From positions 9,055,501 to 9,119,500 of the forward strand of contig NZ_CP069338.1 in assembly GCF_016859125.1 (NCBI RefSeq): a stretch of 64,000 nucleotides of DNA, read 5' to 3'. Each line of letters starts with the position of its first letter. Position 1 is the first letter of the stretch. Below the pieces are notes generated by a model that ran no database searches, was not told the DNA's origin, and saw only the letters and a list, made by a program, of their open reading frames with translations. Source of the stretch: Archangium violaceum (GTDB taxonomy: Bacteria; Myxococcota; Myxococcia; Myxococcales; Myxococcaceae). The position numbers and the translations under genes are program-made. Shown piece by piece: positions 1 to 26,022 of this stretch.

Positions 1-3000
1 CACAGCACCTGCTCACCCTGTCCGCGCGAGACGAGGGTGCGCTGCGGCGGATGGCGGAGCGGTATGCGCGCGATGTGGCCGCCCACCCGGAGCGGTCGAT
101 CGCGGACGTGTGCTTCACCGCGAACACCGGGCGCGCGCGCTTCGTGCACCGGGCGGCGATCGTCGTGGCGTCCCATGAGGAGCTGCGCGAGAAGCTGGAG
201 GCGGTGGCGGGAGGGGAAGAGCGCGCCGGAGTGGTGCGAGGGCAGGTCGCGCGAGGGAAGAAGCCACGCGTGGGGTTCCTGTTCACAGGGCAGGGAAGCC
301 AGTACGTGGGCATGGGCCGAGAGCTGTACGAGACGGCGCCCGTGTTCCGGGAGGCACTGGACAGGTGTGAGGAGATTCTGCGCCCGCTGCTGCCAAGGCC
401 GCTGCTGTCGGTGATGTTCGGGCGGGAACCCGGAGACGGGGAGCTGCTGTCGAGGACGCAGTACACGCAGCCGGCGCTGTTCGCGCTGGAGTACGCGCTG
501 GCGGAGCTGTGGCGCTCGTGGGGAGTGGAGCCGCAGGTGGTGCTGGGCCACAGCGTGGGAGAGGTGGCGGCGGCGTGTGTGGCGGGAGTGTTCAGCCTGG
601 AAGACGGGCTGAAGCTGATAGCGGAGCGCGGAAGGTTGATGCAGTCGCTGCCAGCCGGTGGAGCCATGGCGGCGGTGTTCGCGCCCGAGGAGAAGGTGAG
701 GGAGGCGCTGGCGGGCCAGGAGGCGAAGGTGTCGGTGGCGGCCTTCAACGGGCCGGGCGAGACGGTGATTTCGGGAAGCGGCGAGGGCGTGGAGGCAGTG
801 CTGGCGAAGCTGTCAGCGGAGGGAGTGAGGGCGAAGAGGCTGGTGGTGTCGCACGCGTTCCACTCGCCGCTGATGGAGCCGGTGCTGGAGGCATTCGGGA
901 GGGTGGCGGAGGGAGTGGGGTACGCGGAGCCGAAGCTGAAGCTGGTGGCGAATGTGACGGGGAAGGTGGCGGAGGCCGGGGAGGTGACGAGAGGGGAGTA
1001 CTGGCGGAGGCACGTAAGGGAGCCGGTGCGATTCGCCCAGGGCGTGAAGGCGCTGGTGGAGGCGGGGGTGGACGTGGTGGTGGAGGTGGGCCCGAAGGCG
1101 ACGCTGCTGGGGATGAGCAAGCAGTGCGTGGCGGAGGGAGGCCCGGAGTGGATGGCCTCGCTGAGGGAGGGGCAGGGCGAGTGGAAGCAGATGCTCTCGG
1201 CGCTCGGAGCCCTGTGGGTACGGGGCGCGGAAGTGGACTGGGCCGCGCTGGAGTCCGGAGCGGCACGGCGCCGCGTCCAGTTGCCCACCTACCCGTGGCA
1301 ACGCCAGACGCACTGGGTGAAGCCGCCTCGTGTGAGCCGCTCGTCCTCGCGGGTCTCCGGAGCGCATCCGCTGCTGGGTCGCCGGGTGCGCTCGCCCGCG
1401 CTCAAGGAGCAGCTCTTCGAGAGCGAGATCTCCGTCGACTCGCTGCCCTTCCTGGATGATCACCGGATCTACGGCACCGTCGTCGTCCCCGGTGCGAGCC
1501 ACGTCGCGATGATGCTCTGCGCGGCGGCCCAGGTGTTGGGGCCGGGGCCGTGCTCGATCGAGGATGTGACGTTTCCGAGGGCCTTGCGGCTGGAGGAGGG
1601 CGAGACGCGAGCCCTGCAGCTCGTGTGGAGCCCCGAGGGTTCGGGCGCGGGCTGCCGCGTCTACAGTCGTGAGGCCGGGAACGCCGAGGAGCCCACGTGG
1701 TTGCTCCACGCCACGGGCACCGCACGCCGCGTCACTCGCGTGGCCGAGGCACCTCCCGTCGGCACCCCGGAGCTGAAGGACATCTCTCCCGAGGGCTTCT
1801 ACCAGAACGTCCTGGAGCGCGGCATCGCGCTCGGGCCGGGCTTCCAGTGGTTGAAGCGCATCCAGTGCCGCGAGGGCGAGGCCTGGGGCGAGCTGCACTG
1901 TCCGTCTTCCATCACGGATGCTCGGCACTACCCGCTACACCCCACGCTCATCGACGCGTGCATCCAACTCTTTGGTGCCACCTGGCTCGTGGATGGCTTC
2001 GACTCCACGGCCTATGTGCCGCTCGGCCTCGAGGCCTTCCACTTCCACGCTCCTCCGAGTCCGGTCCTGAAGGCCCGGGCCGTGCTGCGTCCGGGAAGCT
2101 CGCCCTCGAAGGAGCGCTTCACGGGTGACGTGGTGGTCCTCGACGAGGGCGGACGCGTGGTGGCCGAGCTCGTGGGGCTCAGCGCGAAGCGGGCGCCTCG
2201 CGACGCGCTCATGCCGTCGAGCCGCGAGCAGTGGCTGTACGCGCTGGAGTGGCAACGCGCCACGCTTCCGGCTCCCGCTCCCGAGGCGGAGCTCGGGGGA
2301 TGGCTCATCGTCGGTGAGCCACGGGGGCTCGGCACCTGGCTGGCCGAGGCACTCCAGGCGCGAGGCCAACGGGTGGTGCTCGCTCCTCCAGACGGAGAGG
2401 TACTGGAGCCGCTGCGCTCCGGCACGGCGTCGTGGGGAGTGGTCTCCCTGGAGGCGCTGGAGATGCCCCCGCCCGAGTCGCTCTCGGCCGAGGCCCTGGA
2501 TGTGGCCGAGGCGCGGCTCTGTGGCGGCACGCTGCGTCTGGTACAGGCGTTGGCTCGCAGCGCGGTGCGTTCTCGCGTGTGGTGGGTGACGCGCGGAGCA
2601 CAGCCCGTGGAGGGCTCGGGCGTTGCGGTGGCACAGGCGCCTCTGTGGGGCATGGGGATGGCGCTCGCGGCCGAGCACCCCGAATGGCGGGCCTCGCTGG
2701 TGGACCTGGATCCCGCGGGCTCCGAGGAGGAGTCCGCGCGGGCCCTCGCCGACGTGCTGCTCGCGGGAGGGAGCGAGGATCGCGTGGCCCTGCGCGGTCC
2801 GGAGCGTTTCGTGGCGCGGCTGGTGGCCCGTCCCGAGAGCGCCCGCCCCGTCGCCGAGCCCGCGCCGGTCCGGCTCCAGGTGGCGTCTCGCGGCACACTC
2901 GAGGGCCTCCGTCTGGAGCCCATGACCCGCCGCCCACCAGGCCCCGGTGAGGTGGAAGTGCGCGTGCGCGCCACCGGCCTCAACTTCCGTGACGTGCTCA

Positions 3001-5012
3001 ACGCCCTCGGCATGTACCCCGGGGATGCCGGGCCGCTCGGACTGGAGTGCTCCGGAGAGGTGGTGGCGGTGGGCGAGGGCGTCCAGGGGCTCGCGCCCGG
3101 GGACGCCGTCATCGCCATGCCTCCGGGTTGCTTCGCCACCCATGCCACCTCGCGCGCGGACTTCGTCGCCCGGCGGCCCTCGTGGATGAGTGACGCGGAG
3201 GCGGCGACGCTGCCCATCGCGTTCCTCACCGCCGACTTCGCGCTCGCTCGCATCGCCCGGATGAAGGCGGGAGATCGGGTGCTCATCCATGCCGCGGCCG
3301 GTGGTGTGGGCCTGGCCGCCGTGCAGCTCGCGCAGAAGGCCGGTGCGGAGATCTTCGCCACCGCCGGCAACCCGGAGAAGCGCCGCTTCCTGGAGTCGCT
3401 CGGCGTCCGGCACGTGATGGATTCGCGCTCGCTCGGCTTCGCCGATGAAGTCCGGGCTCGCACGGGTGGGCGTGGGGTGGACATCGTCCTCAACTCGCTG
3501 GCCGGAGACTTCATCCCGCGCAGCATCGAGGTGCTGGCTCCGGGCGGGCGCTTCGTGGAGATCGGCAAGACGGGCATCTGGAGCCCCGAGCAGGTGGCGC
3601 GGCTGCGCGGCGATGTGTCCTATGCCGTCTTCGCGCTCGATGCGCTCGCCGCCAGCGAGCCGGCCCGGGTGGCCGAGGCCTTCCGCGAGCTGATGCCGCG
3701 CGTGGAGTCCGGAGAGCTGAAGCCGCTGCCCCATCGCGTCTTCCCGCTCGAGCAGGCCCCGGACGCCTTCCGCTACATGGCGCAGGCCCGGCACATCGGG
3801 AAGGTGGTGCTGACGCAGGCGGCGGAGGCGGTGGTTCGCGCGGAGGCCTCGTACCTCGTGACGGGTGGCCTGGGCGGACTGGGCCTCGCGGTGGCCCGGT
3901 GGTTGGTCGAGGAGGGGGCACGGCATCTGGTGCTCATGGGGCGCAGCGCTCCCTCGGAAGAGGCCCGTGCCGTGCTCGGTGAGCTGGAAGCCGCGGGAGC
4001 CCGGGTGCGTGTGGTCTCGGGGGATGTGGCGGATGCCGGCAGCCTCGCCCGCGTCCTGGCGGACATCGATCGCTCCCTGCCTCCGCTTCGAGGCGTGTTC
4101 CACCTGGCCGGTGTGCTCGATGACGGCATGCTGGTGCAACAGGGCTGGGAGCGCTTCCAGCGGGTCCTCGCTCCCAAGGTGCGGGGCTCGTGGAACCTTC
4201 ACCTCGCCACGTGCGAGCGGCCCCTGGACTTCTTCGTGTTGTTCTCCTCGGGCGCCTCGATGCTGGGCTCGGCGGGGCAGGGCAACTACGCCGCGGGCAA
4301 CGCCTTCCTCGACGCCCTGGCTCATTTCCGCCGCGCGCGGGGACTGCCGGCGCTCAGCATCAACTGGGGCCCGTGGGCCGAGGGAGGCATGGCCTCGCGT
4401 GTGACGCTCGATCGCTGGGTGGCCCGAGGCATGGGGCTCATCCCTCCGAGCGAGGGCATGCGGTTGCTCGGCGCGTTGATGCGCCAGACGTCTCCGCAGC
4501 TGGGCGTGCTCCCCGTGCACTGGGACACCTTCGTCCAGGGCGCCGTCCCGCCCGTGCTGTCCGGGCTCGTCTCTCGCTCCTCCCGCACGGTGGAGGTGCC
4601 GGCGGCGGTTTCCTCGGGGCCCTCGCTGCTGGAGACGCTCGCGGAGGCGGTGCCCTCGCGGCGGCGTGGCGTGGCCGTTGCCCAGCTGCAGGAGCAGGTG
4701 CGGCGGGTGTTGCAGCTCGGAGGCCCGGTGGATCCGAAGCAGCCACTGCGCGAGCTGGGGCTGGACTCGCTCATGGCCGTGGAGCTGCGCAACGCGTTGG
4801 GCAAGGCCGTGGGCCGCACGCTGCCCGTCACGCTGTTGTTCGATCACCCCACGCTGGACGCGCTCGCGGAGCTGCTTCTGGGCATGGTCCCCGCGGAAGC
4901 GCCCGAGGCGCCAGCGGCTCCGGCGGAAGCGACGCCGTCCTCGCTGGACGGACTCACGGAAGCACAGGTGGAGGCCCTGCTCCTCGAGGAGCTGGAGCGT
5001 CTCAAGTACTAG
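1..5012 (+). CDS. Type I PKS module A (partial): AT-DH-ER-KR-ACP, malonyl, fully reducing
   Basis: The reading frame is open from base 3 and starts inside a KS-AT linker, so the KS domain and true start lie left of the window. Numbering visible residues from base 3: AT has FTGQGSQ near 94, nucleophile Ser184 in GHSVGE and HAFH at 284-287, the malonyl-CoA signature. DH starts near 455 (HPLLG) with catalytic His487 in HxxxGxxxxP and Asp651 in HPTLIDA, so it looks active. ER has LNFRDVL near 993 and a GGVGLAAV NADPH motif near 1098. KR has TGGLGGLG near 1287, LDD (B-type) and a YAAGN active site. The ACP phosphopantetheine serine is Ser1589. The tail, ending EALLLEELERLKY, resembles a C-terminal docking helix. 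The predicted step adds C2 and reduces the beta-carbon to CH2. The next gene follows after 31 nt in the same operon. Confidence 0.96.
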   Translation, partial: QHLLTLSARDEGALRRMAERYARDVAAHPERSIADVCFTANTGRARFVHRAAIVVASHEELREKLEAVAGGEERAGVVRGQVARGKKPRVGFLFTGQGSQYVGMGRELYETAPVFREALDRCEEILRPLLPRPLLSVMFGREPGDGELLSRTQYTQPALFALEYALAELWRSWGVEPQVVLGHSVGEVAAACVAGVFSLEDGLKLIAERGRLMQSLPAGGAMAAVFAPEEKVREALAGQEAKVSVAAFNGPGETVISGSGEGVEAVLAKLSAEGVRAKRLVVSHAFHSPLMEPVLEAFGRVAEGVGYAEPKLKLVANVTGKVAEAGEVTRGEYWRRHVREPVRFAQGVKALVEAGVDVVVEVGPKATLLGMSKQCVAEGGPEWMASLREGQGEWKQMLSALGALWVRGAEVDWAALESGAARRRVQLPTYPWQRQTHWVKPPRVSRSSSRVSGAHPLLGRRVRSPALKEQLFESEISVDSLPFLDDHRIYGTVVVPGASHVAMMLCAAAQVLGPGPCSIEDVTFPRALRLEEGETRALQLVWSPEGSGAGCRVYSREAGNAEEPTWLLHATGTARRVTRVAEAPPVGTPELKDISPEGFYQNVLERGIALGPGFQWLKRIQCREGEAWGELHCPSSITDARHYPLHPTLIDACIQLFGATWLVDGFDSTAYVPLGLEAFHFHAPPSPVLKARAVLRPGSSPSKERFTGDVVVLDEGGRVVAELVGLSAKRAPRDALMPSSREQWLYALEWQRATLPAPAPEAELGGWLIVGEPRGLGTWLAEALQARGQRVVLAPPDGEVLEPLRSGTASWGVVSLEALEMPPPESLSAEALDVAEARLCGGTLRLVQALARSAVRSRVWWVTRGAQPVEGSGVAVAQAPLWGMGMALAAEHPEWRASLVDLDPAGSEEESARALADVLLAGGSEDRVALRGPERFVARLVARPESARPVAEPAPVRLQVASRGTLEGLRLEPMTRRPPGPGEVEVRVRATGLNFRDVLNALGMYPGDAGPLGLECSGEVVAVGEGVQGLAPGDAVIAMPPGCFATHATSRADFVARRPSWMSDAEAATLPIAFLTADFALARIARMKAGDRVLIHAAAGGVGLAAVQLAQKAGAEIFATAGNPEKRRFLESLGVRHVMDSRSLGFADEVRARTGGRGVDIVLNSLAGDFIPRSIEVLAPGGRFVEIGKTGIWSPEQVARLRGDVSYAVFALDALAASEPARVAEAFRELMPRVESGELKPLPHRVFPLEQAPDAFRYMAQARHIGKVVLTQAAEAVVRAEASYLVTGGLGGLGLAVARWLVEEGARHLVLMGRSAPSEEARAVLGELEAAGARVRVVSGDVADAGSLARVLADIDRSLPPLRGVFHLAGVLDDGMLVQQGWERFQRVLAPKVRGSWNLHLATCERPLDFFVLFSSGASMLGSAGQGNYAAGNAFLDALAHFRRARGLPALSINWGPWAEGGMASRVTLDRWVARGMGLIPPSEGMRLLGALMRQTSPQLGVLPVHWDTFVQGAVPPVLSGLVSRSSRTVEVPAAVSSGPSLLETLAEAVPSRRRGVAVAQLQEQVRRVLQLGGPVDPKQPLRELGLDSLMAVELRNALGKAVGRTLPVTLLFDHPTLDALAELLLGMVPAEAPEAPAAPAEATPSSLDGLTEAQVEALLLEELERLKY
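180..1316 (+). repeat. AT cassette copy 1 (near-identical to 38800-39936)
   Basis: This segment covers the end of the KS-AT linker, the whole malonyl AT and the post-AT linker. It matches 38800-39936 almost base for base at a constant offset of 38620, while the flanks diverge sharply. A short patch near 500-525 differs: LAELWRSWG here, LTRQWKAWG in the other copy. The other malonyl ATs in the window also read LAELWRSWG, so the second copy carries the odd patch. A recent gene conversion or AT-swap event is the simplest explanation. Confidence 0.9.
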
Positions 5013-5043
5013 CGAGCCCAGGCCCGGAAGAGAGAACGAGCAC

Positions 5044-15192
<10,149 letters not shown>

Positions 15193-15207
15193 ACGGAACC
15201 CACCGCC

Positions 15208-21773
<6,566 letters not shown>

Positions 21774-21777
<4 letters not shown>

Positions 21778-24700
21778 GTATCCAGGTGTTGCTGTCCGAG
21801 CTGGCCCGCCGTGGCATCCAGCTCTCCCTTGTCGAGGGGCAGATCGACGTACGCGCGCCCAAGGGCTCCCTCACGCCCGAGCTACGCAACGAGCTGGCCC
21901 GCAGCAAGGAGGAGCTCCTGGCCGTCATGCGCGCTCGCGCCGGGGGGGGCGAGCGCCAGCTCCCGCAGCTCGTTCCGGATCCGGCCCACCGTCATGAGCC
22001 CTTTCCGCTCACGGACATCCAGCAGGCCTATTGGATCGGCCGCAGCGCCGCGTACGACCTGGGCGACGTCTCCATCCACCTCTATACCGAGCTGGATGCC
22101 GTGGGGCTGGACCTGGAGCGGCTGGAGCACGCGTGGAACGCGGCCATCGCCCGACATGACATGCTGCGCGCCGTCATCCTGCCGGACGGACGCCAGCAGA
22201 TCCTCCCGGAGGTGCCCCGGTACTCCTTCCCCGTGAGGGATCTGCGTGGGCGGTCCGCGGCCGAGGTCGAGGCGGAGCTGGCGGAGGCCCGCGAGCGGTT
22301 GTCGCACCAGGTCTTCCAGGCGGACCAGTGGCCCACCTTCGAGGTGAGCGCCACGCGGATGGATGGCGATCGCACCCGCGTCCACGTGAGCGTGGATCTG
22401 CTCCACATCGACGGCGGAAGCCTGCTGCTGCTCAACCAGGATTGGATCCAGCTCTACCTGAATCCGGACAAGGCGCTGCCACCGCTGGAGCTGTCCTACC
22501 GCGACTACGTGCTGGCGGAGCAGGCGCTGCACGAGACGGAGCTGTACCGGCGCTCGATGGACTACTGGCGCGAGCGCGTGAAGGCGTTGCCGCCCGCCCC
22601 GGAACTGCCGCTGGCGAAGAAGCCGGGCTCGCACGGGAGCACCCGCTTCACCCGCCGCGATGGCCGCCTGTCCCCGGAGCTGTGGAGCCGGGTGATGGCC
22701 CGCTGCACCGCGCTCGGCCTCACTCCGTCCGCGGTGCTGATGGCCGCCTACGCGGAGGTGCTCGCCGCCTGGAGCCGCAACCCCCGGCTGACGCTCAACG
22801 TCACCCTCTTCAACCGTCTGCCGCTGCACCCGCAGGTGAACTCCCTGCTGGGTGACTTCACCTCGATGATCCTCCTCGGGGTGGATGGCTCGGTGTCGGA
22901 GCCGCTCGTCTCGCGCGTGCAGCGCCTGCAGGAGCAGCTCTGGACCGACCTGGAGCACCGCTACGTGAGCGGCGTGCAGGTGCTGCGCGAGCTGGCCCGC
23001 TACAACGGGACGGAGGCGGGTGGCATGCCCGTCGTCTTCACCAGCCTGCTCAGCCTGGGCGCGCAGGGGTACCGCCCGCCCGTCACCTCGTGGAAGGCTC
23101 TGGGCGAGGTGGCCTTCAGCCTGACGCAGACGCCGCAGGTGTGGCTGGACAACCAGGTCTTCGAGGAGGAGGGCGCGCTCGTCTACCACTGGGACGCGGT
23201 GGAGGCGCTCTTCCCGCCGGGGATGCTGGACGCCATGTTCGCCGCGTGGAACGAGCTGCTGCTGCGGCTGGCCACTCGCGAGGAGACCTGGAGCGAGCTC
23301 CGGGCCCAGCGCGTGCTGCCTCCGTCCGAGCAGCTCTCCGCCCGCGAGGCCCTCAACGCCACCTCCGCGCCCATTCCGGACAAGTCGCTGCCCCAGCTCC
23401 TCGCCGAGCAGGCCGCGCTGCGGCCCCAGCACCGCGCCGTGGTGTCCTCCTCGAAGGTGCTCACCTATGAGGAGCTCACCCGCCGGGCCTTCCACCTGGG
23501 CCAGCGTCTGGCCTCGCTGGGGGCTCGCACGGACGCGCCCGTGGCGGTGGTGATGGAGAAGGGCTGGGAGCAGGTGGTGGCCGTGTACGCCATCCACTCG
23601 GCGGGCGCGCCCTACCTGCCGGTGGATCCGGAGGTGCCTCCCGAGCGCCTGCGCTATCTGCTCCAGCAGGGCGAGGTGCGTCTGGTGCTCACGCAGCCCC
23701 AGCTGGACGCGCGGCTCTCGTGGCCCGAGGGCGTGCAGCGCCTGCTCGTGGAGGACGGCCCCGTTCCCGAGCCCGTGGCTCCGGCCGCGCTCCCGCGCTC
23801 CAACGACCTGGCCTATGTGCTCTACACCTCGGGCTCCACCGGTCTGCCCAAGGGCGTGATGATCGAGCACCGGAGCGTGATCAACCGCATCCTCGACATC
23901 AACGCGCGCTTCGCGGTGGGTCCGGAGGACAAGGCGCTCGCGCTCACGGCGCTGCACCACGACCTGTCCGTCTATGATCTCTTCGGTGCGCTGGCCGCGG
24001 GCGCCACGCTCGTCATCCCGGACGCCGACAAGGTGAAGGATCCGTCGCACCAGGCCGAGTGGATGGCTCGCGAGGGCATCACCTTCTGGAACTCGGTGCC
24101 GGCGTTCCTGGAGATGCTGGTGGAGCATCTGGAGCAGGCACCCGAGGCTCCGGCTCCGAGCGCGCTGCGCAAGGTGATCCTCGCGGGCGACTGGATTCCG
24201 GTGACGTTGCCGGAGCGGCTGCGCGCGAAGGTGCCCGAGGTGCGCATCATCGCCTCCGGTGGCCCCACGGAGACCACCGTCTGGGACATCTGGTACGAGG
24301 TGGGGACGGTGGATCCGTCGTGGCCGAGCATCCCCTACGGCAAGCCGCTGGCGAACGCGCGCTACCACGTCCTCAACGAGATGCTGGAGCCGTGCCCGGT
24401 GTGGGTGCCCGGACAGCTCTACATCGGCGGCGCGGGCCTGGCGCGTGGTTATTGGCGGGATGCGGAGAAGACGCGCGCCAGCTTCATCACCCACCCGCGC
24501 ACCGGTGAGCGTCTCTACAAGAGCGGAGACCTGGGCCGCTGGCTGCCGGACGGGAACATCGAGTTCCTCGGCCGCGTGGACTTCCAGGTGAAGATCAACG
24601 GCCAGCGCATCGAGCTGGGGGAGATCGAGACCACGCTCACCCAGCACCCGCGTGTGCGCAACGCCGTCGCGCTGGTGGCGGGCGGGGAGCAGGGCAAGAA

Positions 24701-25985
24701 GCACCTGGTGGCGTACGTCGTCGCCGACGAGCAGTCGAAGGAGCCGGAGAAGGCGGAGACGCCCGCCGCGCTCGAGCCGGCTCAGGGTGGAGGCATGGGC
24801 CCGAGCATGCTGACGGATCCCGTGCAGCGGCTCGAGTTCAAGCTGGCGAAGCGTGGTGTGCGGAAGGTGGAGCCGGGCGAGGAGGTTGTGGAACTGCCCG
24901 CGCCGGCCATCGATGAGTCGCTCTACGCGCTGCGCCGTAGCCACCGCGAGTTCCCGAAGCCGGTGACGATGGAGCAGCTCGGGCGGTTGTTGCAGAGCCT
25001 GGTGTCCATCGAGGCCGGAGGGCTGCCGAAGTACCGTTACCCGTCGGCGGGCGGCCTGTACCCGGTGCGGCTCTATGTGTCCGTGGAGCCGGGCCGCGTC
25101 GAGGGACTGCCGGGCGGCGTCTACTACCACCACCCGGCGCAGCATCGGCTGGTCCGCGTGTCCGGCGAGGCTCTGGGGCAGGAGATCCACGCGCCCGCGA
25201 ACAAGACGATGGCGGCCCAGGCCGCGTTCACCATCTTCCTGGTGGGCCACCTGGCGGCCATCGCCCCCATGTACGGCCCGATGGCGCGGGATTTCTGCCT
25301 GCTCGAGGCTGGCTACATGGGTCAGCTCCTCATGACCGAGTCGGCTTCGTGCGGCATCGGCCTGTGTGGCCTGGGATTGGTGGACGCCGAGGCCGTCCGG
25401 AACCGGCTCGGCCTGGGGGCGGACGACGTGCTGGTGCACTCGCTCGTCGGTGGTGGTGTGGAGGTGTCCAGCGTGCTGAAGCCTCCGGCGGAGGAAGGGG
25501 GCGGTGCGCCTCGCTCGCTCGCGGAGGAGTTGCGGGACTTCCTGCGCGCCCGGCTGCCCGGGCACATGGTGCCGCGGCTCGTGCTCAAGGACGCACTACC
25601 CCTCACGCCCAACGGGAAGGTGGATCGCAAGGCCCTGCTGGCCGAGGCGGTGGTCTCGACCGTCGAGGAGGTCTACGAGGCCCCCACGGGCAACCTCGAG
25701 GGCGTGCTGGCGGAGATCGTCCAGCAGGTGCTCGGGCTGGAGCAGGTGAGCGTCACACGGAACTTCTTCGACCTGGGCGCCAACTCGCGGCACGTGGTGC
25801 AGATCCACGGCAAGCTGAGGCAGGCACTCGGGATGGACATCAAGGTGACGGATGCCTTCCGCTATCCCTCCATCCGCGCGCTGGCGGCCCACCTGGGCCA
25901 GGCGCCCCAGGGGGAGTCGGTGACGCAGAAGGGGCGGAATCGCGCCGAGGCACGGCTCGCATCGCGCAGCCGCAGGCAGGGCTGA
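21774..25985 (+). CDS. NRPS module: Cy-A(Ox)-PCP, predicted cysteine-derived thiazole
   Basis: The start at 21774 gives an ATGA overlap with the upstream stop and 1403 residues. Residues 1-55 look like a TubC-type N-terminal docking domain. The Cy domain has FPLTDIQQAYWIGR from about 77 and the DxxxxD motif as D208-LLHI-D213, so it is a heterocyclization domain and not an ordinary condensation domain. The A domain has YTSGSTGLPKG at 684. Specificity positions readable by eye, D730, L731, Y734 and N773, agree with the start of the DLYN code of cysteine activators. A nitroreductase-like FMN oxidase (about 1045-1235, including YPSAGGLYPVRLY) is nested before motif A10 (NGKVDR, near 1280). PCP has Ser1338 in DLGANS. 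The module should add Cys, cyclize it to thiazoline and oxidize it to a 2,4-disubstituted thiazole. The cysteine call rests on a partial code plus Cy and Ox; Ser (oxazole) is less likely. Confidence 0.95.
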
Positions 25986-26022
25986 ACTCCCGCAGCACGG
26001 AACGGCAAGGACGGACGAAGAG

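Noticed and set aside
51-400. ATG at 51 as the true start of the first PKS gene
   Set aside because: The frame is open to base 3 and encodes the KS-AT linker (HLLTLSARDEGALRRM), so the gene begins outside the window.
4666-5043. Longer N-terminus for the second PKS gene starting inside the first
   Set aside because: These codons are an out-of-frame reading of the module A ACP. The docking coil begins at 5044.
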